A stretch of 64,000 nt of DNA from an uncultured Pelagibacteraceae bacterium (GCA_902578255.1 CACHCH010000002.1:1-64000), one strand, 5' to 3'. Shown: positions 38,099-48,662, counted from the stretch's first letter. Numbers and translations are program-made. The notes: generated by a model not told the origin, from the sequence alone.

Positions 38099-39181
38099 CT
38101 ACTGACACTGAGCTTTGTTCATTAGATAGTGATCTAATAAAACACAGTTCATCATTGCCTCACCAACAGGTACAGCTCTTATTCCAACACATGGATCATG
38201 CCTTCCTGTAACAGATATTGTTGTATTTTTTCCAAATTTATCGACAGTATTTCTTGTTGTTAAGATTGAAGATGTTGGTTTCACAGCAAATGAAGCAATA
38301 ATTTCTTGTCCAGTTGAAATACCACCCAATATTCCACCTGCATTATTTGAGTTAAACTTTAATTTTTTACCTTTCTGTAAAATTTCATCTGAGTTTTGTT
38401 CACCACTTAGTTGTGCAGAGTTCATTCCTGCACCAATATTAACTCCTTTAACAGCATTGATACTCATTAAACTGGATACTATATCTGAGTCTAGTTTTGA
38501 GTAAATAGGTGCACCCAATCCTACCGGAATTCCTCTCGCCCTTATTTCAATAACTGCACCACATGATGATCCAGATTTTCTTACTCCTAACAAATATTTT
38601 TCCCAAAGTTTAATCATTGATTTGTCGGGACAAAAAAATGGATTTTTTGAAATTATTTTGTCATTCCATTTGTTAGTATCGCACCCCAATATACCTAGTT
38701 GCGTTACTGCACCAACAACTTTGAATTTTTTACCTAATTTTTTTTGTAAGACCAGCTTTGCTATTGCACCAGCTGCAACTCTTGACGCAGTTTCTCTTGC
38801 AGATGATCTTCCACCACCTCTGTAGTCTCTAATTCCATATTTTTTGAAGTAAGTAAAGTCAGCGTGTCCAGGTCTAAATTTATCCTTAATTTTTCCATAA
38901 TCCTTAGATCTCATATCTTTATTATAAATAATTAAGGATATTGGTGTGCCAGTAGTTCTACCTTCAAAGACTCCTGATAATATTTGAACTTTATCGTCCT
39001 CTTTTCTTTGTGTTGTAAATTTTGATTGTCCTGGTTTTCTCTTATCCAGTTCTTTTTGTATATCTTTTTCACTTAAATGAATATTTGGTGGGCATCCATC
39101 AACGATAGAGCCAATAGCTGGACCATGAGATTCACCCCAAGTAGAGAAACGAAATATCTTTCCAAATGTATTAAATGACAT
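38099..39181 (-). CDS. aroC: chorismate synthase
   Basis: A 360-residue enzyme for the last shikimate-pathway step. Seen: [20 protein letters not shown] at the N-terminus, RRPGQSK-type [39 protein letters not shown] and [17 protein letters not shown]. It needs reduced FMN. Divergent from pdxH, whose product makes PLP with an FMN cofactor; the 33-base gap must hold both promoters. Confidence 0.98.
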   Translation of the reverse strand: MSFNTFGKIFRFSTWGESHGPAIGSIVDGCPPNIHLSEKDIQKELDKRKPGQSKFTTQRKEDDKVQILSGVFEGRTTGTPISLIIYNKDMRSKDYGKIKDKFRPGHADFTYFKKYGIRDYRGGGRSSARETASRVAAGAIAKLVLQKKLGKKFKVVGAVTQLGILGCDTNKWNDKIISKNPFFCPDKSMIKLWEKYLLGVRKSGSSCGAVIEIRARGIPVGLGAPIYSKLDSDIVSSLMSINAVKGVNIGAGMNSAQLSGEQNSDEILQKGKKLKFNSNNAGGILGGISTGQEIIASFAVKPTSSILTTRNTVDKFGKNTTISVTGRHDPCVGIRAVPVGEAMMNCVLLDHYLMNKAQCQ

Positions 39182-39214
39182 TATTTATATTATATAGATT
39201 ATTTTGTTTAAATT

Positions 39215-39841
39215 ATGAATCAAAAAAACTCACTTGGGCTTAATAGATGTTTTATGGATTTAGATGATCCAATTCATTTATTCGATACTTGGATGGAAGA
39301 GGCAAAAAAAACTGAGCCAAACGACCCAAACGCAGTAGCGTTAGCAACATCAAGTAAAAATAACGTTCCTTCTGTAAGAATGGTCTTATTAAAAGACTTC
39401 AATCAAAATGGATTTGTATTTTATACAAATTTAGAGAGTCAAAAAGGTCATGAGTTAAAACAAAATCCAAATGTAGCAATGTGCTTTCATTGGAAAAGTT
39501 TACTAAGACAAATTAGAGTTAATGGTACAGTTTCATTGGTACCCAATGAGGTTGCAGATGATTACTATAATTCAAGAAGTTATGAAAGCAGAATTGGAGC
39601 ATGGGCATCTAAACAGAGCAAAGAACTTAAAAATAGAGAACAGTTAGATAATTTTATAAAAGAATATAAAAAAAAATATGCAAATAAGAATAAAGTTCCA
39701 CGACCGAATTATTGGTCAGGATGGAACTTATCTCCCTCAAGTATTGAATTCTGGCTTGATGGAGACAATAGGATTCATGAACGATTGAAATATACGAAAA
39801 ATTCTAAAGGAAAATGGATCAGATCTCTTTTGAGCCCTTAA
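39215..39841 (+). CDS. pdxH: pyridoxamine 5'-phosphate oxidase
   Basis: A 208-residue FMN enzyme. Seen: DPNAVALATSSKNNVPSVRMVLLKDFNQNGFVFYTN, given here only as the region at residues ~36-72, then SRIGAWASKQS and the C-terminal RPNYWSGWNLSPSSIEFW. It oxidises PNP or PMP to PLP. Its stop overlaps the convergent ispB stop by four bases. Divergent from aroC. Confidence 0.96.
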   Translation: MNQKNSLGLNRCFMDLDDPIHLFDTWMEEAKKTEPNDPNAVALATSSKNNVPSVRMVLLKDFNQNGFVFYTNLESQKGHELKQNPNVAMCFHWKSLLRQIRVNGTVSLVPNEVADDYYNSRSYESRIGAWASKQSKELKNREQLDNFIKEYKKKYANKNKVPRPNYWSGWNLSPSSIEFWLDGDNRIHERLKYTKNSKGKWIRSLLSP

Positions 39842-40851
39842 AAACTTCTAGATAAACTAAATGTTGTTAGATTTTTTAAAATTTCTTTTTCCTTAGTATC
39901 TTCAAAAACACTCAATGAATTTGAAGCAAGATTAATATAATGTTGAGCTTTCTGGTAGCACTCATTTATAATTTTGTGCTTATTAATTAAAGCAATTATT
40001 TTATCTAAATCATCTTTATCTCTAGTTTCTTTACTAAATATACTAATTAAGTTATTTTTTTTATCGATCTCTAGCTTTTGATAAAGTAAAATTATTGGAA
40101 GTGTAATTTTTCCTTCAAAAAAATCTTGTCCTATTTTCTTTCCAAATAATTTAATTTCAGCGTTATAATCAAGTGTATCATCAGCAATTTGGAAAGTAAG
40201 TCCAAGATTTCTACCATAAAATTCAAGTGCATCTTTTTCTTTTTTATTACTGTCAGATAAAATGGCACCAACTTTTGTAGCTGCCGCGAACAACTCAGCC
40301 GTTTTAGCAGAAATAATTTTTAGATAAGTCTCTTCCAACATATCTACTTCACCTTTATGTTGAAGCTGCAAAACTTCTCCTTGAGCTATTTTAGATGAAG
40401 TAGATGATAATAATTTTAGCACTTCTAAATTACCATCTTCAACCATCATCTCAAAACATCTACTTAGCAAATAGTCACCTACTAAAACTGACGAATGATT
40501 ATTCCAAACCTTGTTTAAAGTTTTTTTTCCTCTCCTGATTATACCTTCATCTATAACGTCATCATGCATTAAAGTTGCACTATGAATTAATTCAACACAT
40601 GCAGCTAAATTCACATCTCGCGAACCTTTCGTATAACCACATAATTTTGCAGCACCTAAAGTTAATAGAGCTCTCAACCTTTTGCCACCAGTTTTCATAT
40701 GATAGTCAGTCATTTTTTGAACGAGCTCTACATCGCTAATTAATTTAGTTTTAATTTTTTCCTCGGTTAAAATAAGCTTATCTTCAAGAGAATCTTTTAA
40801 TTGAAAATAAGAATTATTTATCTGATTTTTAAGCTGTACGACTGATCCCAT
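39838..40851 (-). CDS. ispB: polyprenyl diphosphate synthase (long chain, octaprenyl type)
   Basis: A 337-residue trans-prenyltransferase. Seen: GGKRLRALLTLGAAKLCGY, the first Asp-rich motif LMHDDVIDEG, then VGDYLLSRCFE, and the second motif QIADDTLDY. The small residues before the first DDxxD point to a long product, used for the ubiquinone side chain. It converges with pdxH (four-base overlap) and diverges from the S49 peptidase gene across 114 bases. Confidence 0.95.
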   Translation of the reverse strand: MGSVVQLKNQINNSYFQLKDSLEDKLILTEEKIKTKLISDVELVQKMTDYHMKTGGKRLRALLTLGAAKLCGYTKGSRDVNLAACVELIHSATLMHDDVIDEGIIRRGKKTLNKVWNNHSSVLVGDYLLSRCFEMMVEDGNLEVLKLLSSTSSKIAQGEVLQLQHKGEVDMLEETYLKIISAKTAELFAAATKVGAILSDSNKKEKDALEFYGRNLGLTFQIADDTLDYNAEIKLFGKKIGQDFFEGKITLPIILLYQKLEIDKKNNLISIFSKETRDKDDLDKIIALINKHKIINECYQKAQHYINLASNSLSVFEDTKEKEILKNLTTFSLSRSF

Positions 40852-40897
40852 ATTAAATTTAAACTAGTATAATTAACTTTTATTTATTACTTATCAA

Positions 40898-40925
40898 TTG
40901 ACGCACCTTTTTCTTCAATTATAAG
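40898..40925 (+). promoter_or_regulatory. candidate sigma-70-type promoter for the S49 peptidase / glyQS genes
   Basis: TTGACG (40898-40903) and TATAAG (40920-40925) with a 16-base spacer lie in the 114-base divergent gap, about 40 bases before the ATG. Both boxes are close to consensus. It would drive the S49 peptidase gene and perhaps glyQ, glyS and ppdK. Confidence 0.5.
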
Positions 40926-40965
40926 TAGTCTTTATATTCAATTAATAATTCTATAAGAAATATTT

Positions 40966-41769
40966 ATGTTCTCTTTTTTTAAAAAGAAAAAAATAGTAGC
41001 TCATCTAAAGCTTAGTGGCGTGATAGGAAATGCAGGAAAATTTAAACAAGGTATAGATTTTGCTGGTCAGGAAGAAATAATTAAAAAAGCTTTTTCATTA
41101 AAAAAAGCCAAATGTGTTGCAATTACTATAAATTCACCAGGTGGATCACCTGTTCAATCTCATCTAATTTATAGTTTTATTAGACAGCAAGCAAAAAAAA
41201 ATAACAAAAAAGTAATAGTATTTGCGGAGGATGTTGCTGCGTCTGGTGGCTATCTTATTGCATGTGCTGGGGATGAAATTTATGCAAACTCAAGCTCTAT
41301 TATAGGATCAATTGGAGTTATCTATTCGTCATTTGGTTTTACAGAATTAATAAAAAAAATTGGTGTTGAAAGAAGAGTTCATACTGCTGGTAAAAATAAA
41401 AGTACTCTCGATCCTTTTCTTGAAGAAAAAAATGAAGATATTGAAAGGCTTAAAAATATTCAATTAGATTTACATAAAGATTTTATTGATGTTGTTGAAA
41501 AAAGTAGGGGTACTAAATTAAAAAAATCAGACATTGAACTTTTTTCAGGAGAATTTTGGTCAGGCAGTAAATCAAAAACTTTAGGATTAATAGATGGAAT
41601 AGGAAATGCTCATGAAATTTTAAAAGAAAAATTTGGAGATGATGTAATTATTAAAAAATTTGAAAAGACTAAAGGATGGCTAAGTCAAAAACTTTCCTCA
41701 TCTAATCAAATAGATCAATTTGCAAATATTTTAGATGAGAGGTCAATCTGGCAAAGATATGGTTTCTAA
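40966..41769 (+). CDS. S49 family serine peptidase (SppA/SohB-like)
   Basis: A 267-residue peptidase. The nucleophile region reads [20 protein letters not shown] with Ser ~93, and the catalytic Lys fits AGKNKS near residue 143; SIIGSIGVI lies between. This Ser-Lys dyad is that of signal peptide peptidases. No N-terminal membrane helix is seen, unlike most SppA, so the protein may be cytoplasmic or peripheral. The 3' end overlaps glyQ. Substrates are unknown; degradation of cleaved signal peptides is the family role. Confidence 0.9.
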   Translation: MFSFFKKKKIVAHLKLSGVIGNAGKFKQGIDFAGQEEIIKKAFSLKKAKCVAITINSPGGSPVQSHLIYSFIRQQAKKNNKKVIVFAEDVAASGGYLIACAGDEIYANSSSIIGSIGVIYSSFGFTELIKKIGVERRVHTAGKNKSTLDPFLEEKNEDIERLKNIQLDLHKDFIDVVEKSRGTKLKKSDIELFSGEFWSGSKSKTLGLIDGIGNAHEILKEKFGDDVIIKKFEKTKGWLSQKLSSSNQIDQFANILDERSIWQRYGF

Positions 41770-42661
41770 AAATAAAAATAAAAATAAAAATAAAAAAAAA
41801 CAAAAATTAAAATTTCAAACTTTTCAAGAAACTATTTTTAATCTTCAAAAATTTTGGAGCAAACAAGGATGTATTATTCTTCAGCCATATGATATAGAAG
41901 TTGGAGCTGGCACGTTCCATCCTGCCACAACCCTTAGATCGTTGGGCACTCAACCTTGGAAAGCCGCTTATGTTCAACCATCAAGAAGACCAACAGATGG
42001 TAGATATGGTGAAAATCCAAACAGACTTCAGCATTACTATCAATTTCAAGTCTTGATTAAACCTTCTCCTGAAAATATTAAAAGACTGTATCTAAATAGT
42101 CTTACAAATATTGGAATTCATCACAATGATCATGATATCAGATTTGTAGAAGATGACTGGGAAAGTCCTACATTAGGTGCAGCTGGTTTAGGTTGGGAAG
42201 TTTGGTGTGATGGAATGGAAATTACTCAATTCACCTACTTTCAACAGATGGCAGGTTATGAATGTAAACCGGTCTCAGTAGAAATTACCTACGGTTTAGA
42301 AAGGATCTGTATGTTTACCCAGCAAGAAAAAAATGTTTATGATTTGTTGTGGAATGATGAGGATGTAAAATATAGAGAGGTTTTTCACCAGGCTGAAAAA
42401 GAGTTTTCAGCTTATAATTTCGAGCACGCCAATGTTGAACAATTATTTAAAATGTTTGATATGCATGAGTCAGAAGCAAAATCATTACTTGAAAAAAAGA
42501 TTTCACTACCTGCATATGATCAATGTTTAAAAGCAAGCCATGTGTTTAATATTTTAGATGCCAGGGGAGCAATAAGTGTTGCACAAAGAGCAGGTTACAT
42601 TGGAAGGATTCGTGACATTACCAAATCTGCCGCTGGGATCTGGATAGATAGTCAAAATTGA
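41759..42661 (+). CDS. glyQ: glycyl-tRNA synthetase alpha subunit
   Basis: A 300-residue alpha chain of the alpha2-beta2 enzyme. From [17 protein letters not shown] through [36 protein letters not shown] and YGLERICMF it matches GlyQ closely. The N-terminus carries an extra [11 protein letters not shown] tract made by a six-base tandem repeat. I chose the ATG at 41759, inside the upstream gene's end; an ATG eight codons earlier is also open. A start after the repeat is not available, since no Met follows. Confidence 0.95.
   Translation: MVSKNKNKNKNKKKQKLKFQTFQETIFNLQKFWSKQGCIILQPYDIEVGAGTFHPATTLRSLGTQPWKAAYVQPSRRPTDGRYGENPNRLQHYYQFQVLIKPSPENIKRLYLNSLTNIGIHHNDHDIRFVEDDWESPTLGAAGLGWEVWCDGMEITQFTYFQQMAGYECKPVSVEITYGLERICMFTQQEKNVYDLLWNDEDVKYREVFHQAEKEFSAYNFEHANVEQLFKMFDMHESEAKSLLEKKISLPAYDQCLKASHVFNILDARGAISVAQRAGYIGRIRDITKSAAGIWIDSQN
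41768..41800 (+). repeat. AAAAAT hexamer tandem repeat in the glyQ 5' coding end
   Basis: Four copies of AAAAAT followed by nine A. The six-base unit keeps the frame (Lys-Asn pairs), whereas a slip in the A tract would shift it. It gives the GlyQ N-terminus a basic low-complexity tail. Confidence 0.85.
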
Positions 42662-42663
42662 TA

Positions 42664-44733
42664 ATGTCTCAGTTTTTATTAGAATTATTTAGTGAGGAAA
42701 TACCTGCAAGTCTTCAAAAAAATTTAAGGGAAAACTTATTAAAATCTTTTAATGATTTCTTTGAAGAGAAATTTATTTCATTTAAAAGAAGTTTTTCTTA
42801 TTCAACCCCGAATAGATTAATCATATTGTTTGAAGGGGTTCAAAATCAAACAGTTCTGAAATCTAAGGAGATTAAAGGTCCTAGCACAAAAGCTCCAGAA
42901 TTAGCGATCGAAGGCTTTATAAGATCAAATAAAATTTTAAAACAGAATCTTTATAAAAAAGAAACAGAAAGAGGTAGTTTTTTCTTCTTCAAAACAAAAT
43001 CAAAAAAACTTTATACCCATGAAGTATTAGAGGAGTTTATTCCAAAAATATTAGATAAAATTCAATGGAAAAAATCAATGCGCTGGGGGGATTTTGGCCT
43101 AAATTGGGGAAGACCATTGAAGTCTATTTTGGCAATATTTAACAAAAAACCATTAATTTTTAAATTTCATCACATTCAGTCATCTAATTCAACTTTTATA
43201 GATAAAGATTTTGAAGAAAAAAGAAAAAAATTTTCTGATTTTCAGGAATATAAAAATTTTTTTAAAAAAGAAAAAATAATAATTGATCCAGTTGAAAGAA
43301 AAAAAATTATCGAAAAAAAATTTCATTTACTTTTAAAAAATAAAAATATTATTATAGAGCAACCCCCAAAGCTATTGGAAGAAGTTGTTGATTTAATTGA
43401 TCAGCCAAATGTTCTTACTTGTCAGTTTGATAAAAAGTTTTTAAAAATTCCTAAAGAGATTTTAATAATCACTATGCAATACCATCAAAAATATTTTCCC
43501 ACTTTTGATAATAAAGGAAATATTACGAATGAATTTTTAGTTGTTTCAAACAAAAAAGATCAAAAGGGGTTAATAAAGTTGGGTAATGAGAGGGTAGTAG
43601 AGGCAAGACTTACTGATGCAGAATTCTTTTGGCAAAAAGATAAATCTCAAAACTTAGTAAAACAAGTATCAAATTTAAAATCTATTAATTATTTTAAAAA
43701 ATTGGGGAGTTATTTTGATAAAGTTCAAAGGATGAGAAAGCTTGGAGGAATGCTTTCAGATGAACTATTAATTAGCAAAGAAAAAGTAGAGTTGTCAGCC
43801 TCAATTTGTAAAGTTGATTTATTGTCTGAACTGGTAGGTGAGTTTCCTGAGCTTCAAGGGATTATGGGTGGCTATTTTTCTGAAGCACAAGGTTTTGATA
43901 AGGACGTAGCACTGTCAATAAGTGAACAATATTTACCTTCAGGGTCTGGGTCTAAGGTCCCTAGAAAACCTTTTAGTATAGCATTAGCACTATCAGACAA
44001 AATAGATACTCTAGTTGGTTTTTTTGGAATTAATCAAAAGCCTTCAAGCTCTAAGGACCCATTTGCTCTTAGAAGATTAGCTTTAGGAGTAATTAGAATA
44101 ATTATTGAAAATAAAAAACACATCAAAATAAAAGATTTGATCAATTATTCAGCTACGCTTTATTTAGATCAAGGATTTAAATTTGAAAATAAATTTTTAC
44201 AGAAAGAACTTTCTGAATTTCTAATGGACCGACTAAAATTTTATATGAAAGAAGAAAACATTCGAAATGATATTATTCAAGCATCTATCAATTCACATAA
44301 CTTAGACCAAACTTTAATAATTTTTGAAAAGGCAAAATATTTAGACAAAATAATCTCTAAATCTACCGGGCACGAAATAATATCATGCTACAAAAGAGCC
44401 TCAAACATTTTAGAAAGTGAGCTAAAAGGACAAAATTTTAATCTCTCAAATACAACCGACCCTGGTATCTTTAAAACAGATTTTGAAAAAAATTTATTTA
44501 AAAAAATAAATGATTTGAGAAAATATTTTTCCTCAATTAATAAAGATGAAGTTTATTCTCAAACTCTTGATAATTTATTAGATGCCAAAAATGTAATTAA
44601 TGATTTTTTTGATAATGTGATAGTCAATGACGTTGATCCAGGTATTCGAAAAAATAGACTAGAACTTATTCAAATCTTATGTAAAACCTTCAACAATTAT
44701 GTTAATTTTTCTTTAGTAGACTCCCAAAAATGA
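42664..44733 (+). CDS. glyS: glycyl-tRNA synthetase beta subunit
   Basis: About 689 residues from this ATG, starting MSQFLLELFSEEIPAS, the usual GlyS N-terminus; a TTG two codons upstream is less likely. Seen: GPSTKAPELAIEGFIRSN, MRWGDFGLNWGRP, ITMQYHQKYFPTFD, RLTDAEFFWQKD, GEFPELQGIMGGYF and KDPFALRRLALGVIRI. It binds tRNA-Gly and carries an HD domain and anticodon-binding domain. It starts just after the glyQ stop. Confidence 0.97.
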   Translation: MSQFLLELFSEEIPASLQKNLRENLLKSFNDFFEEKFISFKRSFSYSTPNRLIILFEGVQNQTVLKSKEIKGPSTKAPELAIEGFIRSNKILKQNLYKKETERGSFFFFKTKSKKLYTHEVLEEFIPKILDKIQWKKSMRWGDFGLNWGRPLKSILAIFNKKPLIFKFHHIQSSNSTFIDKDFEEKRKKFSDFQEYKNFFKKEKIIIDPVERKKIIEKKFHLLLKNKNIIIEQPPKLLEEVVDLIDQPNVLTCQFDKKFLKIPKEILIITMQYHQKYFPTFDNKGNITNEFLVVSNKKDQKGLIKLGNERVVEARLTDAEFFWQKDKSQNLVKQVSNLKSINYFKKLGSYFDKVQRMRKLGGMLSDELLISKEKVELSASICKVDLLSELVGEFPELQGIMGGYFSEAQGFDKDVALSISEQYLPSGSGSKVPRKPFSIALALSDKIDTLVGFFGINQKPSSSKDPFALRRLALGVIRIIIENKKHIKIKDLINYSATLYLDQGFKFENKFLQKELSEFLMDRLKFYMKEENIRNDIIQASINSHNLDQTLIIFEKAKYLDKIISKSTGHEIISCYKRASNILESELKGQNFNLSNTTDPGIFKTDFEKNLFKKINDLRKYFSSINKDEVYSQTLDNLLDAKNVINDFFDNVIVNDVDPGIRKNRLELIQILCKTFNNYVNFSLVDSQK

Positions 44734-47387
44734 AAAAACTAATTTTAAATTTTACGTCTAAAGATAGCAAAAAAATTAAAATTCCTAGAAATTTTCTTGG
44801 TGGAAAAGGTGCTAATCTTTCTGAAATGGGCCGGATGGGATTACCGGTTCCACCTGGTTTCACTATTTCTACAAAAGTATGTGAGTTATTTTATAAAGAT
44901 AAAAAAAAACTGAGCAAAACTATAATCACATCAATTAAAAAAGAATTAAAGAGTGTGGAAAATGAAGTTTCAAAAAAATTTGGTGATTTAAAAAATCCAT
45001 TATTACTTTCAGTTAGATCTGGAGCAAGGGTTTCAATGCCTGGTATGATGGATACAATTTTAAATTTAGGACTAAACGATAAAACCGTTAAAGCCCTTGC
45101 TTCAAAAACACTTAATGGCCGATTTGCCAAAGATAGCTATAGAAGATTTATTCAAATGTATGGCACTGTAGTAATGGGTGTTGAAAGTTACCACTTTGAA
45201 GAGTTAATCGAGAATTATAAACTTACAAAAGGTGTTTTGTTAGATACTGATTTAGATGAAAATGACTGGGATGGACTAATTGAGGATTTTAAAAAAACAG
45301 TCAAGGAAAAAGCAAATAAAGATTTTCCACAAGATGTTCAAGAACAATTATTAGGAGCAATAAGTGCAGTATTTTTGTCTTGGGACAGTAAGAGAGCAAA
45401 AGTATATAGAAAATTAAATCACATACCTGCAGAATGGGGTACAGCAGTAAATGTTCAATCAATGGTTTTTGGAAATATGGGAAATGACTGTGCAACTGGG
45501 GTTGTTTTCACAAGAAATCCATCAGATGGTGAAAACGAAATATATGGAGAATATTTAATTAATGCTCAAGGAGAGGATGTCGTAGCTGGTACTAGAACAC
45601 CACAATATATAACAAAAAAAGCTAGACAAAATGCTAAAGTTAAAGCTTTATCGATGGAAGAGTCTATGCCTAAAGTTTACAAGCAACTTCATAAGATACT
45701 AAAAAAATTAGAGAAGCATTATAAAGATATGCAAGATGTAGAGTTTACAGTTGAAAATAAAAAGTTGTGGATGCTTCAAACACGTGCTGGAAAAAGAACT
45801 GCAAAATCTGCAGTCAAAATTGCAGTTGATATGGTTAAGGAAAAATTAATCTCAAAAAAAGAGGCTGTTTTAAGAATTGATCCTCACTCACTTGATACAC
45901 TTTTACATCCGACTCTAGATGAAAAAAGTTCAATTAATGTAATTGCAAATGGCTTACCTGCTTCACCTGGTGCTGCCAGTGGCAAAGTTGTATTTACATC
46001 TGAGGAAGCTGAAAGACTAACATCAATGATGCAGGACACAATATTGGTTAGAGTAGAAACCTCTCCTGAAGATATACAGGGAATGCATGCAGCTAAAGGT
46101 ATATTGACTGCAAGAGGCGGGATGACAAGTCATGCAGCTGTTGTAGCAAGAGGAATGGGAAGGCCTTGTGTTTCTGGATCAAGTGAAATTGATATCAATT
46201 ATGAAAATAAATTATTTAAAACACCATCAATGGAAATTAAAGAAGGAGAAATAATAACAATAGATGGTTCAACTGGAAGAATAATTGAAGGTAGTGTTGA
46301 AACTGTAAAGCCAGAAATATCTGGTGATTTTTCAAAATTAATGTCTTGGGCTGATAGTTATAGAGAATTAAAAATAAGAACAAATTCAGAAACCCCCAAA
46401 GATACTAAAACTGCAAAAGATTTTGGTGCTGAAGGTATTGGACTTTGCAGAACTGAGCATATGTTTTTTGACGAAGAGAGAATTTTATCTGTTAGGGAAA
46501 TGATTCTTTCTAAAACTAAAGAAGACAGAGCTAAAGCTCTAGATAAACTTTTGCCATATCAAAAAAAAGACTTTATGGAAATTTTTAAGATTATGAACGG
46601 CTTACCAGTTACTATAAGATTGTTAGATCCTCCTCTTCATGAATTTTTACCAAGAACAAAAAAAGAAATCAGTGAATTAGCAGAAATTGTTAATCTTTCG
46701 ATAAATGAGGTTGAAACAAGAATAGAAGAGCTTCATGAACAAAATCCGATGTTAGGCCACAGAGGTTGCCGATTGGCTATATCTTATCCAGAAATATATG
46801 AGATGCAATGTAGAGCAATTTTTGAAGCACTATGTGAGCTTAAAGAAAATAAAATTAAATCAGCCTTTCCTGAAATTATGATACCATTGGTTTCTACGGA
46901 AGCTGAAATTAAAATAATGAAAGATTTAGTAATTAATATTGCTAGTAAGGTACAAAAAAAACATAAAACAAAAATCAATTTCACGGTGGGAACAATGATT
47001 GAACTCCCAAGAGCAGTTATCAAGGCAAAAGAAATAGCAAAATATGCAGAATTCTTTAGTTTTGGCACGAATGATTTAACACAAACTACTTTTGGAATAA
47101 GTAGAGATGATAGTGGAAAATTTTTAAATGATTACATAGAAAATAAAATATTTTCTGTTGATCCATTTGTATCAATTGATGAAGGGGTTTCAGATTTAGT
47201 CGAGATTGCTGTTGCAAGAGGAAAGAGTCAAAATAAGAAAATAAAACTAGGGATATGTGGTGAGCATGGAGGTGATCCCAAAAGTATTTCTTTTTGTGCT
47301 AAGGCAGGACTTAATTATGTATCTTGTTCGCCTTATAGAGTTCCAGTCGCAAGATTAGCAGCTGCCCAAGCTGCACTAAAAAAATAA
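44730..47387 (+). CDS. ppdK: pyruvate, phosphate dikinase
   Basis: An 885-residue enzyme interconverting pyruvate, ATP and phosphate with PEP, AMP and PPi. Seen: FLGGKGANLSEMGRMGLPVPPGFT at the nucleotide-binding start, SVRSGARVSMPGMMDTILNLG, the phospho-His domain GGMTSHAAVVARGMGRPCVSG (His ~467) and the C-terminal TIM barrel with GTNDLTQTTFG and GICGEHGG. Length is normal. With gap, pgk and fba in this window it supports gluconeogenic or glycolytic flux without pyruvate kinase being required. It overlaps glyS by four bases. Confidence 0.98.
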   Translation: MKKLILNFTSKDSKKIKIPRNFLGGKGANLSEMGRMGLPVPPGFTISTKVCELFYKDKKKLSKTIITSIKKELKSVENEVSKKFGDLKNPLLLSVRSGARVSMPGMMDTILNLGLNDKTVKALASKTLNGRFAKDSYRRFIQMYGTVVMGVESYHFEELIENYKLTKGVLLDTDLDENDWDGLIEDFKKTVKEKANKDFPQDVQEQLLGAISAVFLSWDSKRAKVYRKLNHIPAEWGTAVNVQSMVFGNMGNDCATGVVFTRNPSDGENEIYGEYLINAQGEDVVAGTRTPQYITKKARQNAKVKALSMEESMPKVYKQLHKILKKLEKHYKDMQDVEFTVENKKLWMLQTRAGKRTAKSAVKIAVDMVKEKLISKKEAVLRIDPHSLDTLLHPTLDEKSSINVIANGLPASPGAASGKVVFTSEEAERLTSMMQDTILVRVETSPEDIQGMHAAKGILTARGGMTSHAAVVARGMGRPCVSGSSEIDINYENKLFKTPSMEIKEGEIITIDGSTGRIIEGSVETVKPEISGDFSKLMSWADSYRELKIRTNSETPKDTKTAKDFGAEGIGLCRTEHMFFDEERILSVREMILSKTKEDRAKALDKLLPYQKKDFMEIFKIMNGLPVTIRLLDPPLHEFLPRTKKEISELAEIVNLSINEVETRIEELHEQNPMLGHRGCRLAISYPEIYEMQCRAIFEALCELKENKIKSAFPEIMIPLVSTEAEIKIMKDLVINIASKVQKKHKTKINFTVGTMIELPRAVIKAKEIAKYAEFFSFGTNDLTQTTFGISRDDSGKFLNDYIENKIFSVDPFVSIDEGVSDLVEIAVARGKSQNKKIKLGICGEHGGDPKSISFCAKAGLNYVSCSPYRVPVARLAAAQAALKK

Positions 47388-48592
47388 TGCTAAATGTTTT
47401 TAATGAAAAAAGTAAATTAAAAAATTATAATTTATATCTTTTTATTATTTATATTTTTTGGATTATATCACTTATTCTATTTTATTCATTCAGTGAATAT
47501 ATAAAAGCTGGGAGTTTAGAAAATGGAGTTAAATTAGGAAACGACAGTCATTTTTATTTAAGAGAAGCAGCAAATATTATTGCAGGTAAGGCTTCAATAA
47601 TGGATTATAAATCAAAATTTGGCTATATATTTTTTCTATTACCTTTTGTGTATTTTGAGGTACCTCTAGTATTCATTGTTTATATTCAAATACTTTTAAC
47701 GGGACTTGCCGCCTGGCATCTTTACAGGATTGCGTCTACATATTTTTGTAAGTTGTCAGGAATTATTTGTATAGCTTTATTTTTATTTTATTTTCCACTT
47801 CAGATTAGAAATTTTTACATCCTTACAGAAATGCTTTTTATTGATTTAACAATTATACTAACTTATTTTTTAGTTTTTTATAAAAGATCATATATTCCGG
47901 TAATTTTTTTATTAATATGTACTTTAATATCTATTAGACCGAATGGTATACTTTATTTATTCAGTATTTTATTATGTACTTTTATATTTTTAATAAGGTA
48001 TAAAAAATATATTTTTTTATCTTGGTATTTAATAATTTTATTAATCTCAATTATTCCAATTATCAATCTTTTAAATAGTTACATGGCTGATCTTGATTTA
48101 ATAGATGGAATAAATACTAAGGGGATTGTTTGGGGATGGTCATTTGAGAATAATCGCCACTGTGAATATGATGGACCATGTTTAAGCATTGAATTTATTA
48201 ACAATAATTATCAAAATACTATTTTTGGTATTTTCCAATTTATTTGGGCAAATATCCTAAATTTCTTTTACGTTTTTATATTAAAAATATTTTGGTTAAT
48301 AGTAAGAGTTCGACCATATTACTCTGATTTACATAATTTCTATTTATTAATTTTTAATTTAATTTTATATCCAGGTTTCATTTATGGATTTATAAAAAGA
48401 CCAAAGAATAATTTTTCGTTAAATGTCATAATTTTTTTTATAGTGTTATCTCTAATTCTTGTTGGTTTAACTTTTGCTGATTGGAGTGGAAGATTTTCTT
48501 TATACTTTTTACCATTAATCATGATCTTTTCTTCATATGGGATATTAACTTTTACAAAGAAGGTTTTTAAATTTACCAAAGAGGATAATTAG
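47387..48592 (+). CDS. multi-pass membrane protein, GT-C glycosyltransferase-like
   Basis: A 401-residue protein with roughly ten membrane helices. After the first helix comes a loop with GNDSHFYLREAANIIAG, whose acidic residue after the first helix is typical of GT-C transferases that use lipid-linked sugars; ISIRPNGILYLFS lies mid-protein. I do not recognise a specific family and no exact substrate can be given. Its start shares one base with the ppdK stop, although its composition (very rich in Phe/Ile/Leu and AT) fits the accessory region that begins here. Its 3' end overlaps a minus-strand short ORF. Confidence 0.6.
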   Translation: MLNVFNEKSKLKNYNLYLFIIYIFWIISLILFYSFSEYIKAGSLENGVKLGNDSHFYLREAANIIAGKASIMDYKSKFGYIFFLLPFVYFEVPLVFIVYIQILLTGLAAWHLYRIASTYFCKLSGIICIALFLFYFPLQIRNFYILTEMLFIDLTIILTYFLVFYKRSYIPVIFLLICTLISIRPNGILYLFSILLCTFIFLIRYKKYIFLSWYLIILLISIIPIINLLNSYMADLDLIDGINTKGIVWGWSFENNRHCEYDGPCLSIEFINNNYQNTIFGIFQFIWANILNFFYVFILKIFWLIVRVRPYYSDLHNFYLLIFNLILYPGFIYGFIKRPKNNFSLNVIIFFIVLSLILVGLTFADWSGRFSLYFLPLIMIFSSYGILTFTKKVFKFTKEDN

Positions 48593-48662
48593 TATTGTCT
48601 TCATCCTTTCTCTCTTTTTTTTTAAATATATTCTTTAAATAATTTAATATTTTCTTAATCAT
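48573..48662 (-). CDS. short ORF, possible basic micropeptide
   Basis: A 29-residue reading frame, MIKKILNYLKNIFKKKER followed by KDEDNTNYPLW, whose ATG overlaps the TGA of the SGNH gene (ATGA), the coupling style used all through this window. The N-terminal part could form an amphipathic basic helix. It runs into the 3' end of the convergent membrane-protein gene by 20 bases. No family recognised; chance is quite possible. Confidence 0.3.
   Translation of the reverse strand: MIKKILNYLKNIFKKKERKDEDNTNYPLW

Noticed and set aside
41768-41800. short direct repeats as a possible CRISPR remnant
   Set aside because: The units are six bases without spacers and encode Lys-Asn; it is a simple sequence repeat.
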